From: Myxococcus xanthus
GTDB lineage: Bacteria; Myxococcota; Myxococcia; Myxococcales; Myxococcaceae
Reading direction: 5' to 3'
DNA length: 64,000 bases
NCBI RefSeq assembly: GCF_900106535.1
Contig: NZ_FNOH01000005.1
Location: forward strand, 124,001-188,000
A program made the position numbers and the translations under genes. Below, one piece after another: positions 10,102 through 17,253 of this stretch; position 1 is the first letter of the stretch, and every line of letters starts with the position of its first letter. The notes beneath the pieces are model-generated. The model was not told where the DNA came from. It ran no database searches and saw only the letters and a program-made list of their open reading frames with translations.

Positions 10102-10928
10102 TCCGCAGAGGCCGAAGGGGCATTGTCGCGCCGTTGGCGGTCGAGGCGATGGAGCGGGCCTGGGACCTGGAAGAGGTTCCGGAGGGGGCGCGTGATGCAC
10201 TTTTCCACGCCTATCTGATGGCGGCCCGGGCAGGCAGAGTGGAGGCCATGACGAATGCCGGCCTCCATCTCCTGTACGGGGATGGTGTTCCCCAGGATGT
10301 GCGGCACGCATTCCGATGGATGCGGAAGGCCGCAGGCCTGGGGGACGGGGTTGCCGCTTTCAATCTGGCTTTGTCCTACGAGAAGGGACCATGCATCCGG
10401 CCGAATCGGAGGCTTGCCGAGTATTGGTACAGGCGTGCTGTATCCCTGGGATTCCCTCCGGCTCGAATGAACCTGGCGGCACTGCTCGTCCAGAGCTCCG
10501 ATAAGGAGAAGCTGAAGGAGTCCGTTGCGCTTTACCGGGAAAGTGCACGGTTAGGGAATGTGAAGGCCTTGCTCTACGTCGCATTTGCCTACGAGCAGGG
10601 CCGAGGCGTCCGGAAGAATCTAGGACGAGCCATTCAAATCTACAAGAAGGCCGCTGACGCGGGAAATGCCGATGCCCAATGCGTCCTGGGTTGGATGTGT
10701 CTCAATGGTGTCGGGGGCTCTACAGACATACTGGGGGCTCTCAGGTGGTACCAACAGTCCGCAGAACAAGGTAACGCCAGTGCCCTCTTTAGCCTGGGAC
10801 AGATGTACGGGGAAGGCAATGGCGTGCCCAAATCCAGGACACGCGCAGCTCGGTACCTCAGGTTGGCCGCAGCTCTGGGCCATTCTCGGTCCGCAGACTA
10901 TTTGAAAGAATTGGGCTTCGAGGTGTAG
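10080..10928 (+). CDS. Sel1-like repeat protein, candidate immunity partner
   Basis: A 282-residue protein made of tandem Sel1/TPR-like helical repeats, with clear units of the form AxxxLGxMYxxGxGVxxD (for example LHLLYGDGVPQD, FAYEQGRGVRKN, LGQMYGEGNGVPKS). There is no signal peptide or membrane segment, so it is probably cytoplasmic. The TTG at 10080 overlaps the RHS gene by 22 bases; the in-frame ATG at 10149 is the alternative start and neither has a strong ribosome site. Position directly after the toxin-like tip, with overlap, is typical of a cognate immunity gene. Helical-repeat immunity proteins are known in polymorphic toxin systems, but this role is inference. A general scaffold function is equally compatible with the family. 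Confidence 0.75.
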   Translation: MVQRKEIVRRGRRGIVAPLAVEAMERAWDLEEVPEGARDALFHAYLMAARAGRVEAMTNAGLHLLYGDGVPQDVRHAFRWMRKAAGLGDGVAAFNLALSYEKGPCIRPNRRLAEYWYRRAVSLGFPPARMNLAALLVQSSDKEKLKESVALYRESARLGNVKALLYVAFAYEQGRGVRKNLGRAIQIYKKAADAGNADAQCVLGWMCLNGVGGSTDILGALRWYQQSAEQGNASALFSLGQMYGEGNGVPKSRTRAARYLRLAAALGHSRSADYLKELGFEV

Positions 10929-11038
10929 CGGGCGCGCCGGGAGTGGATGCGTCAGCGGGCGACCTGATTGTAGTCAACTTGGTGCATCAATAATTCCGGG
11001 GTGGTGAATGCCAGGGCGTGCCGTCGAGGAGGAAATGC

Positions 11039-11056
11039 AAACGGCGGAGCCCGCCG
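11039..11056 (-). terminator. Candidate terminator of the basic linker protein gene
   Basis: On the minus strand CGGCGG-GCT-CCGCCG forms a 6-bp GC stem with a 3-base loop and is followed by TTTGC. It lies about 32 bases past the stop of the minus-strand gene ending at 11088. The U-tract is short, so confidence is moderate. Confidence 0.5.
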
Positions 11057-11087
11057 CGCCCAGGTGTCCATGCCATCCACTCGCCAG

Positions 11088-11927
11088 TCAGGTGCCCGAA
11101 GAGGCGTTCCCGAAACGACTCAGCATTTCTTCCACGTACTGGACGCCCCGAGCCGTGATGGCTTTGCCCTTCTGGGTGTCCTGTGCGTAACCACCGTGCA
11201 GGCGGAGCGCCTTGGCCGCGTTCGGCGCGGCGTAGGTGAAACCCAGCTCCCCCCAGAAGCGCGACGTCGTTCCAGAGGTCACCTCGAACTCCGCATCCAG
11301 CGAGCGTGCGAGATAGAGGGGGATGAGTGACCGCACGAGCTGGTCCTTCTGCTTGCCTGCAGCGATGAAATCCTGCTGCCGCGGATGGCTGCGCAACGCG
11401 GACAGCAACTGGTCCACGGCGGTGCCACCATTTCCAGTCGCGGGCGAACCGGCCTTCTTATCGGGGCGCGCTCGCTTCTTCGTCTTCGTGGCCGGGCGGG
11501 CCGTCCGCTTCTCCGACTTGGCTCCCGTGCTGCTCTGCACCTGCCGTGTTGCGGGCTTCTTCTTTTTCGCCCCCGTGCGAGGCGCCTTCGCCGTCACCTT
11601 TCGGGAAGGCTCAGGCGTAGCGGCCTGGGCCGCCGAAGGTGCGACAGCATCGGTGGTTACCGCACCACGCGGCGGAGTTCGCTCTGCCACGGTCGGCTCC
11701 GACGGCGGCGCGTCGGACGGCTGGGAGACGACTGGCCTGGGACGCGGCGTACGCTCGACCACGGTCTGCTGCGTGGCGCCACGGGGAGGAGGTGAAGGGA
11801 AGTCCGAGGCCCGGGGCGCGGATGTGTCTCGAGGCTCTTTGAGCCCGAGGCGCGCGCGCACCTCACCCACGATACCGCCCAACCCCACGTTCTGGAGCAG
11901 ACCTTCCAACCGGGACGTGAAAGACAC
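11088..11927 (-). CDS. Hypothetical protein with basic Lys/Ala/Pro linker and conserved C-terminal domain
   Basis: A 279-residue protein. The GTG at 11927 is chosen because GGAGGG lies nine bases upstream and the sequence beyond it is not protein-like, although the frame stays open to 12236. The N-terminal 35 residues (RLEGLLQNVGLGGIVGEV) look like a small folded helix pair. Residues about 40-165 form a low-complexity linker with Pro/Thr/Ala, then runs such as GAKKKKPATR and KTKKRARPDKK resembling histone H1-like tails. A C-terminal domain of about 105 residues begins AVDQLLSALRSHPRQQDF and contains aromatic and hydrophobic segments. No catalytic motif was recognised. The Lys-rich linker suggests contact with nucleic acid, but this is inference. 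It stands alone, divergent from the HEAT gene. Confidence 0.7.
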   Translation of the reverse strand: MSFTSRLEGLLQNVGLGGIVGEVRARLGLKEPRDTSAPRASDFPSPPPRGATQQTVVERTPRPRPVVSQPSDAPPSEPTVAERTPPRGAVTTDAVAPSAAQAATPEPSRKVTAKAPRTGAKKKKPATRQVQSSTGAKSEKRTARPATKTKKRARPDKKAGSPATGNGGTAVDQLLSALRSHPRQQDFIAAGKQKDQLVRSLIPLYLARSLDAEFEVTSGTTSRFWGELGFTYAAPNAAKALRLHGGYAQDTQKGKAITARGVQYVEEMLSRFGNASSGT

Positions 11928-12277
11928 CTGGTGAGCCCTCCTGGAGACGCGCACATTACCCCATGAGGGCCACATCCCCGAGCGGATGGCTCGATTCCTG
12001 CCGGTCCTGCTGCCGTGGAGGAGGCGGGAGGCACCGGTTATGGGGGCCCCAGGGGCCGAGCCCGAGCCGCTGTGCCGTGGACATGCCGCCCGGGTTCGCG
12101 CCCCGCGCCGTGCCCTTCCCAGCGCATCCCCAGGTCTGAACAGACACCCGGACCGACAGAAGCGGGCCAGCCCCCAGGGCGGGAGTGGGCATGACCCACT
12201 GTCTTCCATGTGCAAGGCCATGCAACTGTTCGCCAATCGTCAGACGGCGTTAGACTCTCCGGACTCCTTCCCTGCAC
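11928..12277. other. Divergent intergenic region, 350 bases
   Basis: Lies between the minus-strand basic linker gene and the plus-strand HEAT-repeat gene and should carry both promoters. A weak plus-strand candidate is TGTTCG (12227-12232), a 17-base spacer and TTAGAC (12250-12255), which would give a leader of about 15 bases before the ATG at 12278. The open frame continuing on the minus strand to 12236 looks non-coding in composition. No repeats or RNA genes were seen. Confidence 0.45.
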
Positions 12278-13027
12278 ATGCAGCTGCTTTCCTCCGCCCT
12301 CGTCCTGCTGCTCCTCGCGCCTTGCGCGGCCCTGGCTCAGGGTGACTCCCGTATTGCCTTCCTGGGCAAGCAGCTCCAGAAGAGCAAGGACCCGCGCTCG
12401 CGCTCGCAGGCGGCGCTGGTGCTCGGCGCCACGGAGGACCCGGAGGCCGTGCCGCTGCTGTGCAACGGATTGAAGGACGAGAGCGAGCTGGTGCGCGCGG
12501 CCGCGGCGAAGGGGCTGGCGAAGCTGCTGGAGCCCGGCGGGCTCGACTGCCTCCAGGCCCACAAGGCGGACGCGGACGCGTCGGTCCAGGCGGCGGTGAG
12601 CGATGCCGTGGGGGCCCTGAAGGAGTACCAGTCCCGCCCGCCGCGCTTCTACGTGCATCTCGAGGCGGTCAAGGACCGCACGGGCAAGCTCCCCGCCGAC
12701 CTGGTGAAGGCGACGGAGGCGCGGCTGCGCTCGCGGCTGATGCGGAGCGGGGCCCAGCTCGCGCCCGCGAAGGAGACGAAGGCGGCGGCGAAGGGCACGC
12801 TGAAGAAGCTTCGGGTGCGGGGCTACCGCATCACCCCGGAGCTTCATGCGACGGACGGCGGCGGACTGCGGGTGGCGCTGGTGTGCCTCACCTACCCGGA
12901 CCTGTCGCTGATGGGGCAGGTGGAAGTGAATGCCGCGGGCGCTCAGCCTGGCGATCTCCTCAAGGCGCTGGTACCTCGCGCGGTGGAGGAAGCGGCGGAG
13001 ACCTTCGAGTGGAGCAGCGAGACATGA
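12278..13027 (+). CDS. Exported HEAT-repeat protein
   Basis: A 249-residue protein with a clear Sec signal peptide (MQLLSSALVLLLLAPCAALAQ, cleavage after ALA). Residues about 28-115 contain HEAT/PBS-lyase-like repeats (AALVLGATEDPEAVPLL, LVRAAAAKGLAKLL), a helical protein-binding scaffold. The C-terminal half (130-245) is a mixed alpha/beta region with no recognised family. Its stop overlaps the start of the next gene by 4 bases (ATGA), so the two are translationally coupled and probably act together at the cell envelope. Function is unknown. Confidence 0.75.
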   Translation: MQLLSSALVLLLLAPCAALAQGDSRIAFLGKQLQKSKDPRSRSQAALVLGATEDPEAVPLLCNGLKDESELVRAAAAKGLAKLLEPGGLDCLQAHKADADASVQAAVSDAVGALKEYQSRPPRFYVHLEAVKDRTGKLPADLVKATEARLRSRLMRSGAQLAPAKETKAAAKGTLKKLRVRGYRITPELHATDGGGLRVALVCLTYPDLSLMGQVEVNAAGAQPGDLLKALVPRAVEEAAETFEWSSET

Positions 13028-13761
13028 CGACGACCACGGCGCCCCTGACGCCAGCCAAGCGGCGCTGGCGCAACTTCCTTCTCGAAACGGGCTTCCAGCT
13101 CAAGCTGACGGCGTACATCGTCTCGGTGACGCTCGTGCTGTCGGCGCTGCTGGGCGTGTTCCTCGTGAGAGGCGCGCAGGCGCTGATGCGCGAGACAGCG
13201 ACGGCGGTGGAGGCCCGCTCCCGCGCGGCGGAGGTCAGCCGCGAATTGTCCGGCGCCACGCTCTCCAACGAGCTGCTGACTCGGATGGACGACCCCACGT
13301 TCGAGGCGAGCTTCCGCGAGAAGGCAGGGGCCATTGACGCGGCCTACGAGGCCGAGCGTGCCGCCATCGTTGCCCAACGCGCTGAGCTGGAGCGGCAGCA
13401 GAAGCTCACCTGGTGGGCGCTTGGGGGCTTTCTGGTGGCCTTCATCGCGGTGGTGGGATTGGGGACCATCGTGGTGACGCACAAGGTGGCGGGCCCACTC
13501 TTCCGCATCCGCCGCATGGTGCAGGAGGTCCACGACGGCCGGCTGCGTCCACCCCAGCACGGGCTCCGGGATGGCGATGATCTCCAGGACCTCTTCGATG
13601 CCACGCGGAAGATGGTGCAGCGCCTCCGCGAGCAGAACGAGGAGGACGCGAGGACCTTGGCGAACGTCCTCCTGGCCGCGGAGCGCTCGGGCGCTTCCCC
13701 CGAGCTCATCCACGAGCTGCGCGCCCTGGATGCGCGCTACCGCACCCGGCTCGAAGACTGA
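13024..13761 (+). CDS. HAMP-domain membrane protein
   Basis: A 245-residue inner-membrane protein. The ATG overlaps the stop of the HEAT gene. One transmembrane helix lies at about residues 27-50 (LTAYIVSVTLVLSALLGVFL), followed by a periplasmic helical segment (about 50-120), a second helix at about 125-147, then a HAMP-like linker (VAGPLFRIRRMVQEVHDG) and a cytoplasmic coiled coil to the end. There is no methyl-accepting, kinase, GGDEF or other output domain, so it resembles a truncated sensor. Its coupling to the exported HEAT protein suggests an envelope sensing pair, which is inference. Confidence 0.72.
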   Translation: MTTTTAPLTPAKRRWRNFLLETGFQLKLTAYIVSVTLVLSALLGVFLVRGAQALMRETATAVEARSRAAEVSRELSGATLSNELLTRMDDPTFEASFREKAGAIDAAYEAERAAIVAQRAELERQQKLTWWALGGFLVAFIAVVGLGTIVVTHKVAGPLFRIRRMVQEVHDGRLRPPQHGLRDGDDLQDLFDATRKMVQRLREQNEEDARTLANVLLAAERSGASPELIHELRALDARYRTRLED

Positions 13762-13774
13762 GCCCTTCCGGGGC

Positions 13775-16741
13775 TCACCCCCAGGACCGCGCGGGTCCTG
13801 ACTCCACGGTGAGCCCCGTCTCCTTCAGCATCGCGTGGATGCGCAGGCGCGCCTGGGCCCACGGAAGCGCCTCGACGCGATAGCCCTCCAGTGCGTTCAT
13901 CAGGTGGCCACGGTAGCTGGGGTGTCCCGGGTCCGAGATGATGACCACGCCCCGGTCCGTCGTCGCCCGGATGAGCCGGCCCACGCCCTGGCGCAGTTGC
14001 AGCAGGGCGCGGGGAAGCCGGTAGTGGAGGAAGCCCATGTATTCGCCGCCGCTGCGAGAGAGGGGCTCCTCGCGCGCGGCCACCAGCGGACGCATGGCGG
14101 GCTCCAGGGGCAGCTTGTCGATGAACACGCAGCCGACGCCGCGACCGGGGATGTCCACGCCCTGCCAGAAGCTCTTGGTCCCCAGCAGCACGGTGCCCGT
14201 GTCCTTCTCCTGCCGTGCCGCCAGCGAGCGGCTGTGCCCCCGTGACTGCCGCAGCACCTCGATGCCCAGTGGGTCCAGCCGTCCGCGGACGCTCGTGCCC
14301 ACGCGCTCCATGCGGCGTGTCGATGCGAACAGCCCCAGCACCCGGCCTCCCATCGTCTGTGCCAGGCCCGAAATCCGGAGCGAGGCCCACTCCACGAAGG
14401 CTTCTTCGTGCGCACGAGGCGCATCGGTGACGAGCACGACCAGCGCCTGCTCATGCAGCTTGAAGGGCGTGGCCGCGCGTACCAGTCGGGGCGCAGGTCT
14501 GCCTCCACGCCCATCGAGACCCAAGCGCCGGAGGACGAAGGGGAAGCCGTCGCCAGTGCCCAGCGTGGCGGATGCGAGCACCAGCGTGCGCTTGCTCTCC
14601 GCGAAGTCCTTCGACACGTAGGCAGAGACATCCACTGGCTGGGCGCTCAAGCTCCACCGCTGCCGCTTCGGTTCCGCGGTGGCCGCGTAGCACCGTCCTG
14701 GCGCGGCTTCTCCGGACAGCTCGCCCGCGAGCACCGCCAGTTCGCCAAGCTCGGTGGTGGCACCCGACAGCTCCCGCTCCAGCGCGGGTTGTCGAGCGGC
14801 CAGCTCAGGAAGGGCGGCCAGCACGCGCACGGACAGCAGGACATGCAGCGCCTGGAGCGCGCCGCGCACGCCTTCCAGTCCTTCGCGTACCGGCTCCCAG
14901 GCGGGCAGGGTGCGCACGGTCGCGGTGATGCGCAGCTCCGGAGAGTACGCACCTTCATCCGGGTCCTCGCCCACGGCTGTGGCGGTGGGCTCGCACAGCT
15001 CCGTCACGCGCGCACCGAGGTCACGCGCGTCGTCAAGCAACCGGCGAAGGCCATCCTCCACCTCGCCCATCAGTGACCGTGTCTCCGTCCGGCGCGAAGC
15101 GCTCAGCGCCTTGCGCAGCTCGGCGAACAGGCCGCGCCTTCCGTCCCTGCCATGCAGCCGTTCGATGAGGCGGAGGAAGGCCAAGTCTGACAGCTCCAGC
15201 GTCAGCGCGGTGGTGGCGACATCCTCCACCTCGTGCGCCTCGTCGAGGACCAGGTGGTCCAGCTTCGGGTAGCGCGCGGGCCACGCGAAGGCGAGCGACT
15301 GGTTGATGATCAGCACGTCCGCCTCACGGGCCTGCGCCACGGCCGAGTGATAGAAGCAGCGGTGGAAGTGCGGGCACTTCTCGCCCAGCGTCGTCGACGC
15401 CTCGGAGCGCACGGCGGGCACCAGCGCCATCAGCACCGGGAAGCGCTCGCGGAACCAGTGGCTCAGTCGGTCCAGGTCTCCTTCGCCACTGCGACGCAGG
15501 TACGCACGCAGATACGCCCGGGGCGCGCGCGCGGAGTGCCCCATGCCGGGCTCCACTCGAGTGGCTTCCAGCGCGCGGCGGCGGCACAGGTAGTTCGTCT
15601 GGCCCTTCAGCAGGGCGTAGCCGAAGGCGCCCTTCGTGGCGCGGTGAAGCCGAGGCAGGTCCTTCTCCAGGAGTTGGTCCTGGAGTGTCTTGGTGTGCGG
15701 CGCCACGCCGACCTTGCGTCCATTTCGCGCCGCGAAGAGGGCGGCGGGAGCCAGGTACGCCAGCGACTTGCCCGTGCCCGTGCCGGCTTCCATCGCGAGT
15801 TGCCCGCCGTCCGACAGCGCCCTCGCTACCGCCTGCGCCACGTCGAGCTGCGCGGCCCGGCTCATGAATCCTTCACCGGCCTGCTCCAGCGCGCCGCCAA
15901 CGCCCAGCAGCGCTGAGACCTCGTCCGGACGCACGGGGAGCACGGGGGCATCCGCCTCTGGCTCGGGCAGCGCCGTGGCGCCCCCCGCGCGCCGCCGCTC
16001 CGGCTTCCCACGAAGGAAGCCCTGGGCCTCCAGCGACAGCGGCGCAGCCTCCTCACGGCACGCGGCGGCCAGACGCGACAGCAGGTCCACCAGCGGCCAT
16101 TCCTCATAGTCGAACGCGCCGCTCGCGCCGTCTTTCAGGCCCACGCCCTCCATCGCCAGGCGCAGCTCCGCGCCCTTGCGCGGGTCCAACGCGGCGAGCA
16201 GGTCCACCACGTCATCGCCACGGCCCTCGCGGACGCAGCGCTCCATGGCGTGCACCAGCACCGAGTACACCGCCTCGCAGTCCGACACCGCGCGGTGCGG
16301 CTGTCTCAACGCGAGCCCGCCCCAGCGCAGCAGCGACTCCAGCGAGTGGCTGGGCAGCTCCGGGTGCAGGTAGTGCATCAACTCGCACGAGTCGAGCACC
16401 GGGGCGTGGATGGGCCCCAGCAGGTCCGGCAGGAAGCCTTTTTCAAAGGGCGCGTTGTGCGCCACTACCGTCCAGCCGGAGAGCTTCTCGCGAAGCTCTG
16501 CGATGTCGGTGCCGAAGCGCGGATGCCCTTCGAGGTCCGCGTCCGTCAGGCCCGTCAGTCGCCGGATGGTGAGGGGGAGGGGCCGCGACGCCGAGTACAG
16601 GCGCGCGAAGCGTTCCACCTCGCGCCCGTTCTCGAAGAAGATGCAGCCCAGCTCGATGACCTCGTCCACGCGCGGATCCAACCCCGTGGTTTCGAGGTCG
16701 AGGAACACATGCCGGGTGAAGAGCTCCGCCGCGCCGCCCAT
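13775..16741 (-). CDS. dinG: DEDDh exonuclease fused to DinG-type helicase
   Basis: A 988-residue fusion. Residues 1-170 form a DnaQ-like 3'-5' exonuclease domain (FLDLETTG with Asp15 and Glu17; HRAVSD with His149 and Asp153). In the ExoII motif HNAPFEKGF the usual Asp is Glu100. The rest is a superfamily 2 DinG/XPD-like helicase: Walker A AGTGTGKS at about 319-326, the DEAH box LVLDEAHEV, and motif VI QGVGRLIR. Cysteines near NYLC and in KCPHFHRC match three of the four usual iron-sulfur ligands. DinG enzymes unwind DNA, D-loops and RNA-DNA hybrids in repair. It converges with the HAMP gene, with 13 bases between them, and is the most distal of a run of minus-strand genes. The gene symbol is by family only. 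Confidence 0.88.
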   Translation of the reverse strand: MGGAAELFTRHVFLDLETTGLDPRVDEVIELGCIFFENGREVERFARLYSASRPLPLTIRRLTGLTDADLEGHPRFGTDIAELREKLSGWTVVAHNAPFEKGFLPDLLGPIHAPVLDSCELMHYLHPELPSHSLESLLRWGGLALRQPHRAVSDCEAVYSVLVHAMERCVREGRGDDVVDLLAALDPRKGAELRLAMEGVGLKDGASGAFDYEEWPLVDLLSRLAAACREEAAPLSLEAQGFLRGKPERRRAGGATALPEPEADAPVLPVRPDEVSALLGVGGALEQAGEGFMSRAAQLDVAQAVARALSDGGQLAMEAGTGTGKSLAYLAPAALFAARNGRKVGVAPHTKTLQDQLLEKDLPRLHRATKGAFGYALLKGQTNYLCRRRALEATRVEPGMGHSARAPRAYLRAYLRRSGEGDLDRLSHWFRERFPVLMALVPAVRSEASTTLGEKCPHFHRCFYHSAVAQAREADVLIINQSLAFAWPARYPKLDHLVLDEAHEVEDVATTALTLELSDLAFLRLIERLHGRDGRRGLFAELRKALSASRRTETRSLMGEVEDGLRRLLDDARDLGARVTELCEPTATAVGEDPDEGAYSPELRITATVRTLPAWEPVREGLEGVRGALQALHVLLSVRVLAALPELAARQPALERELSGATTELGELAVLAGELSGEAAPGRCYAATAEPKRQRWSLSAQPVDVSAYVSKDFAESKRTLVLASATLGTGDGFPFVLRRLGLDGRGGRPAPRLVRAATPFKLHEQALVVLVTDAPRAHEEAFVEWASLRISGLAQTMGGRVLGLFASTRRMERVGTSVRGRLDPLGIEVLRQSRGHSRSLAARQEKDTGTVLLGTKSFWQGVDIPGRGVGCVFIDKLPLEPAMRPLVAAREEPLSRSGGEYMGFLHYRLPRALLQLRQGVGRLIRATTDRGVVIISDPGHPSYRGHLMNALEGYRVEALPWAQARLRIHAMLKETGLTVESGPARSWG

Positions 16742-16798
16742 TCAGGCCGCGGAGACTACTCCTCCCGGCGGCGCTGCCTAGAAATCGACCAGCGTCCG

Positions 16799-17209
16799 TC
16801 AGTCGACCATGAAAACGCCGGAAATCATCTTGTTCATGGCGCAGCCGTACACCAGCTTGCCGGACTCCTTCGGCGTGAAGGCAATCTCCACCGGCTGGTC
16901 GAGCGGCAACGGCGTGTTGATGTCGTAGCCGTCCATGACGACCTCGGTGGCGCAGGTGTGGTCCGTCTTGCGCGTCACCACCAGCTTCACCGGCTCGCCC
17001 TTCTTGAGGCTCACCGGGCTGGGCTCGTAGCCCTTCTCGGTGACGGAGAGCTCGACGATGCGCACGCCGTTCTCCCGCTTCTCGGGGACCGCGGGCGCCT
17101 TCGCCGCGTCGGCGTCCTTCGTGCATCCTTGCTGGGTGATGCCCACCATGGCGGCCGTCGCGGCCAAGGCGAGCCAGGGCTTGATGATGCGGGAGATGAA
17201 CTGACGCAT
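16799..17209 (-). CDS. Exported cupredoxin-domain copper protein
   Basis: A 136-residue protein. An N-terminal hydrophobic segment (residues 10-27) ends in QQGCTKD, a weak lipobox, so it is exported and possibly a lipoprotein. Residues about 48-136 are a cupredoxin-like domain: VELSVTEKGYEPSPVSLKKG, then TDHTCATE with a candidate His ligand, and YGCAMNKM with Cys and Met ligands. In the related family the last motif is usually CGMGM-like. Such proteins bind copper or transfer electrons in the periplasm. It lies 57 bases upstream of the helicase gene and 44 bases downstream of the Hfq-like gene. The identity of the metal is inferred from the motif. Confidence 0.75.
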   Translation of the reverse strand: MRQFISRIIKPWLALAATAAMVGITQQGCTKDADAAKAPAVPEKRENGVRIVELSVTEKGYEPSPVSLKKGEPVKLVVTRKTDHTCATEVVMDGYDINTPLPLDQPVEIAFTPKESGKLVYGCAMNKMISGVFMVD

Positions 17210-17253
17210 GGATGTCTCGGCGGTGTGGGGCGTACGCCCCGCGGAGATGGCCC

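Noticed and set aside
11928..12236. Upstream extension of the basic linker gene beyond the GTG at 11927
   Set aside because: The frame stays open but the composition is not protein-like and there is a good ribosome site right before 11927.
13760..13775. GAGCCC-TTCC-GGGCTC hairpin between the HAMP gene and the DinG gene
   Set aside because: A 6-bp stem with no U-tract on either strand; it may help end both transcripts but is too weak to call a terminator.
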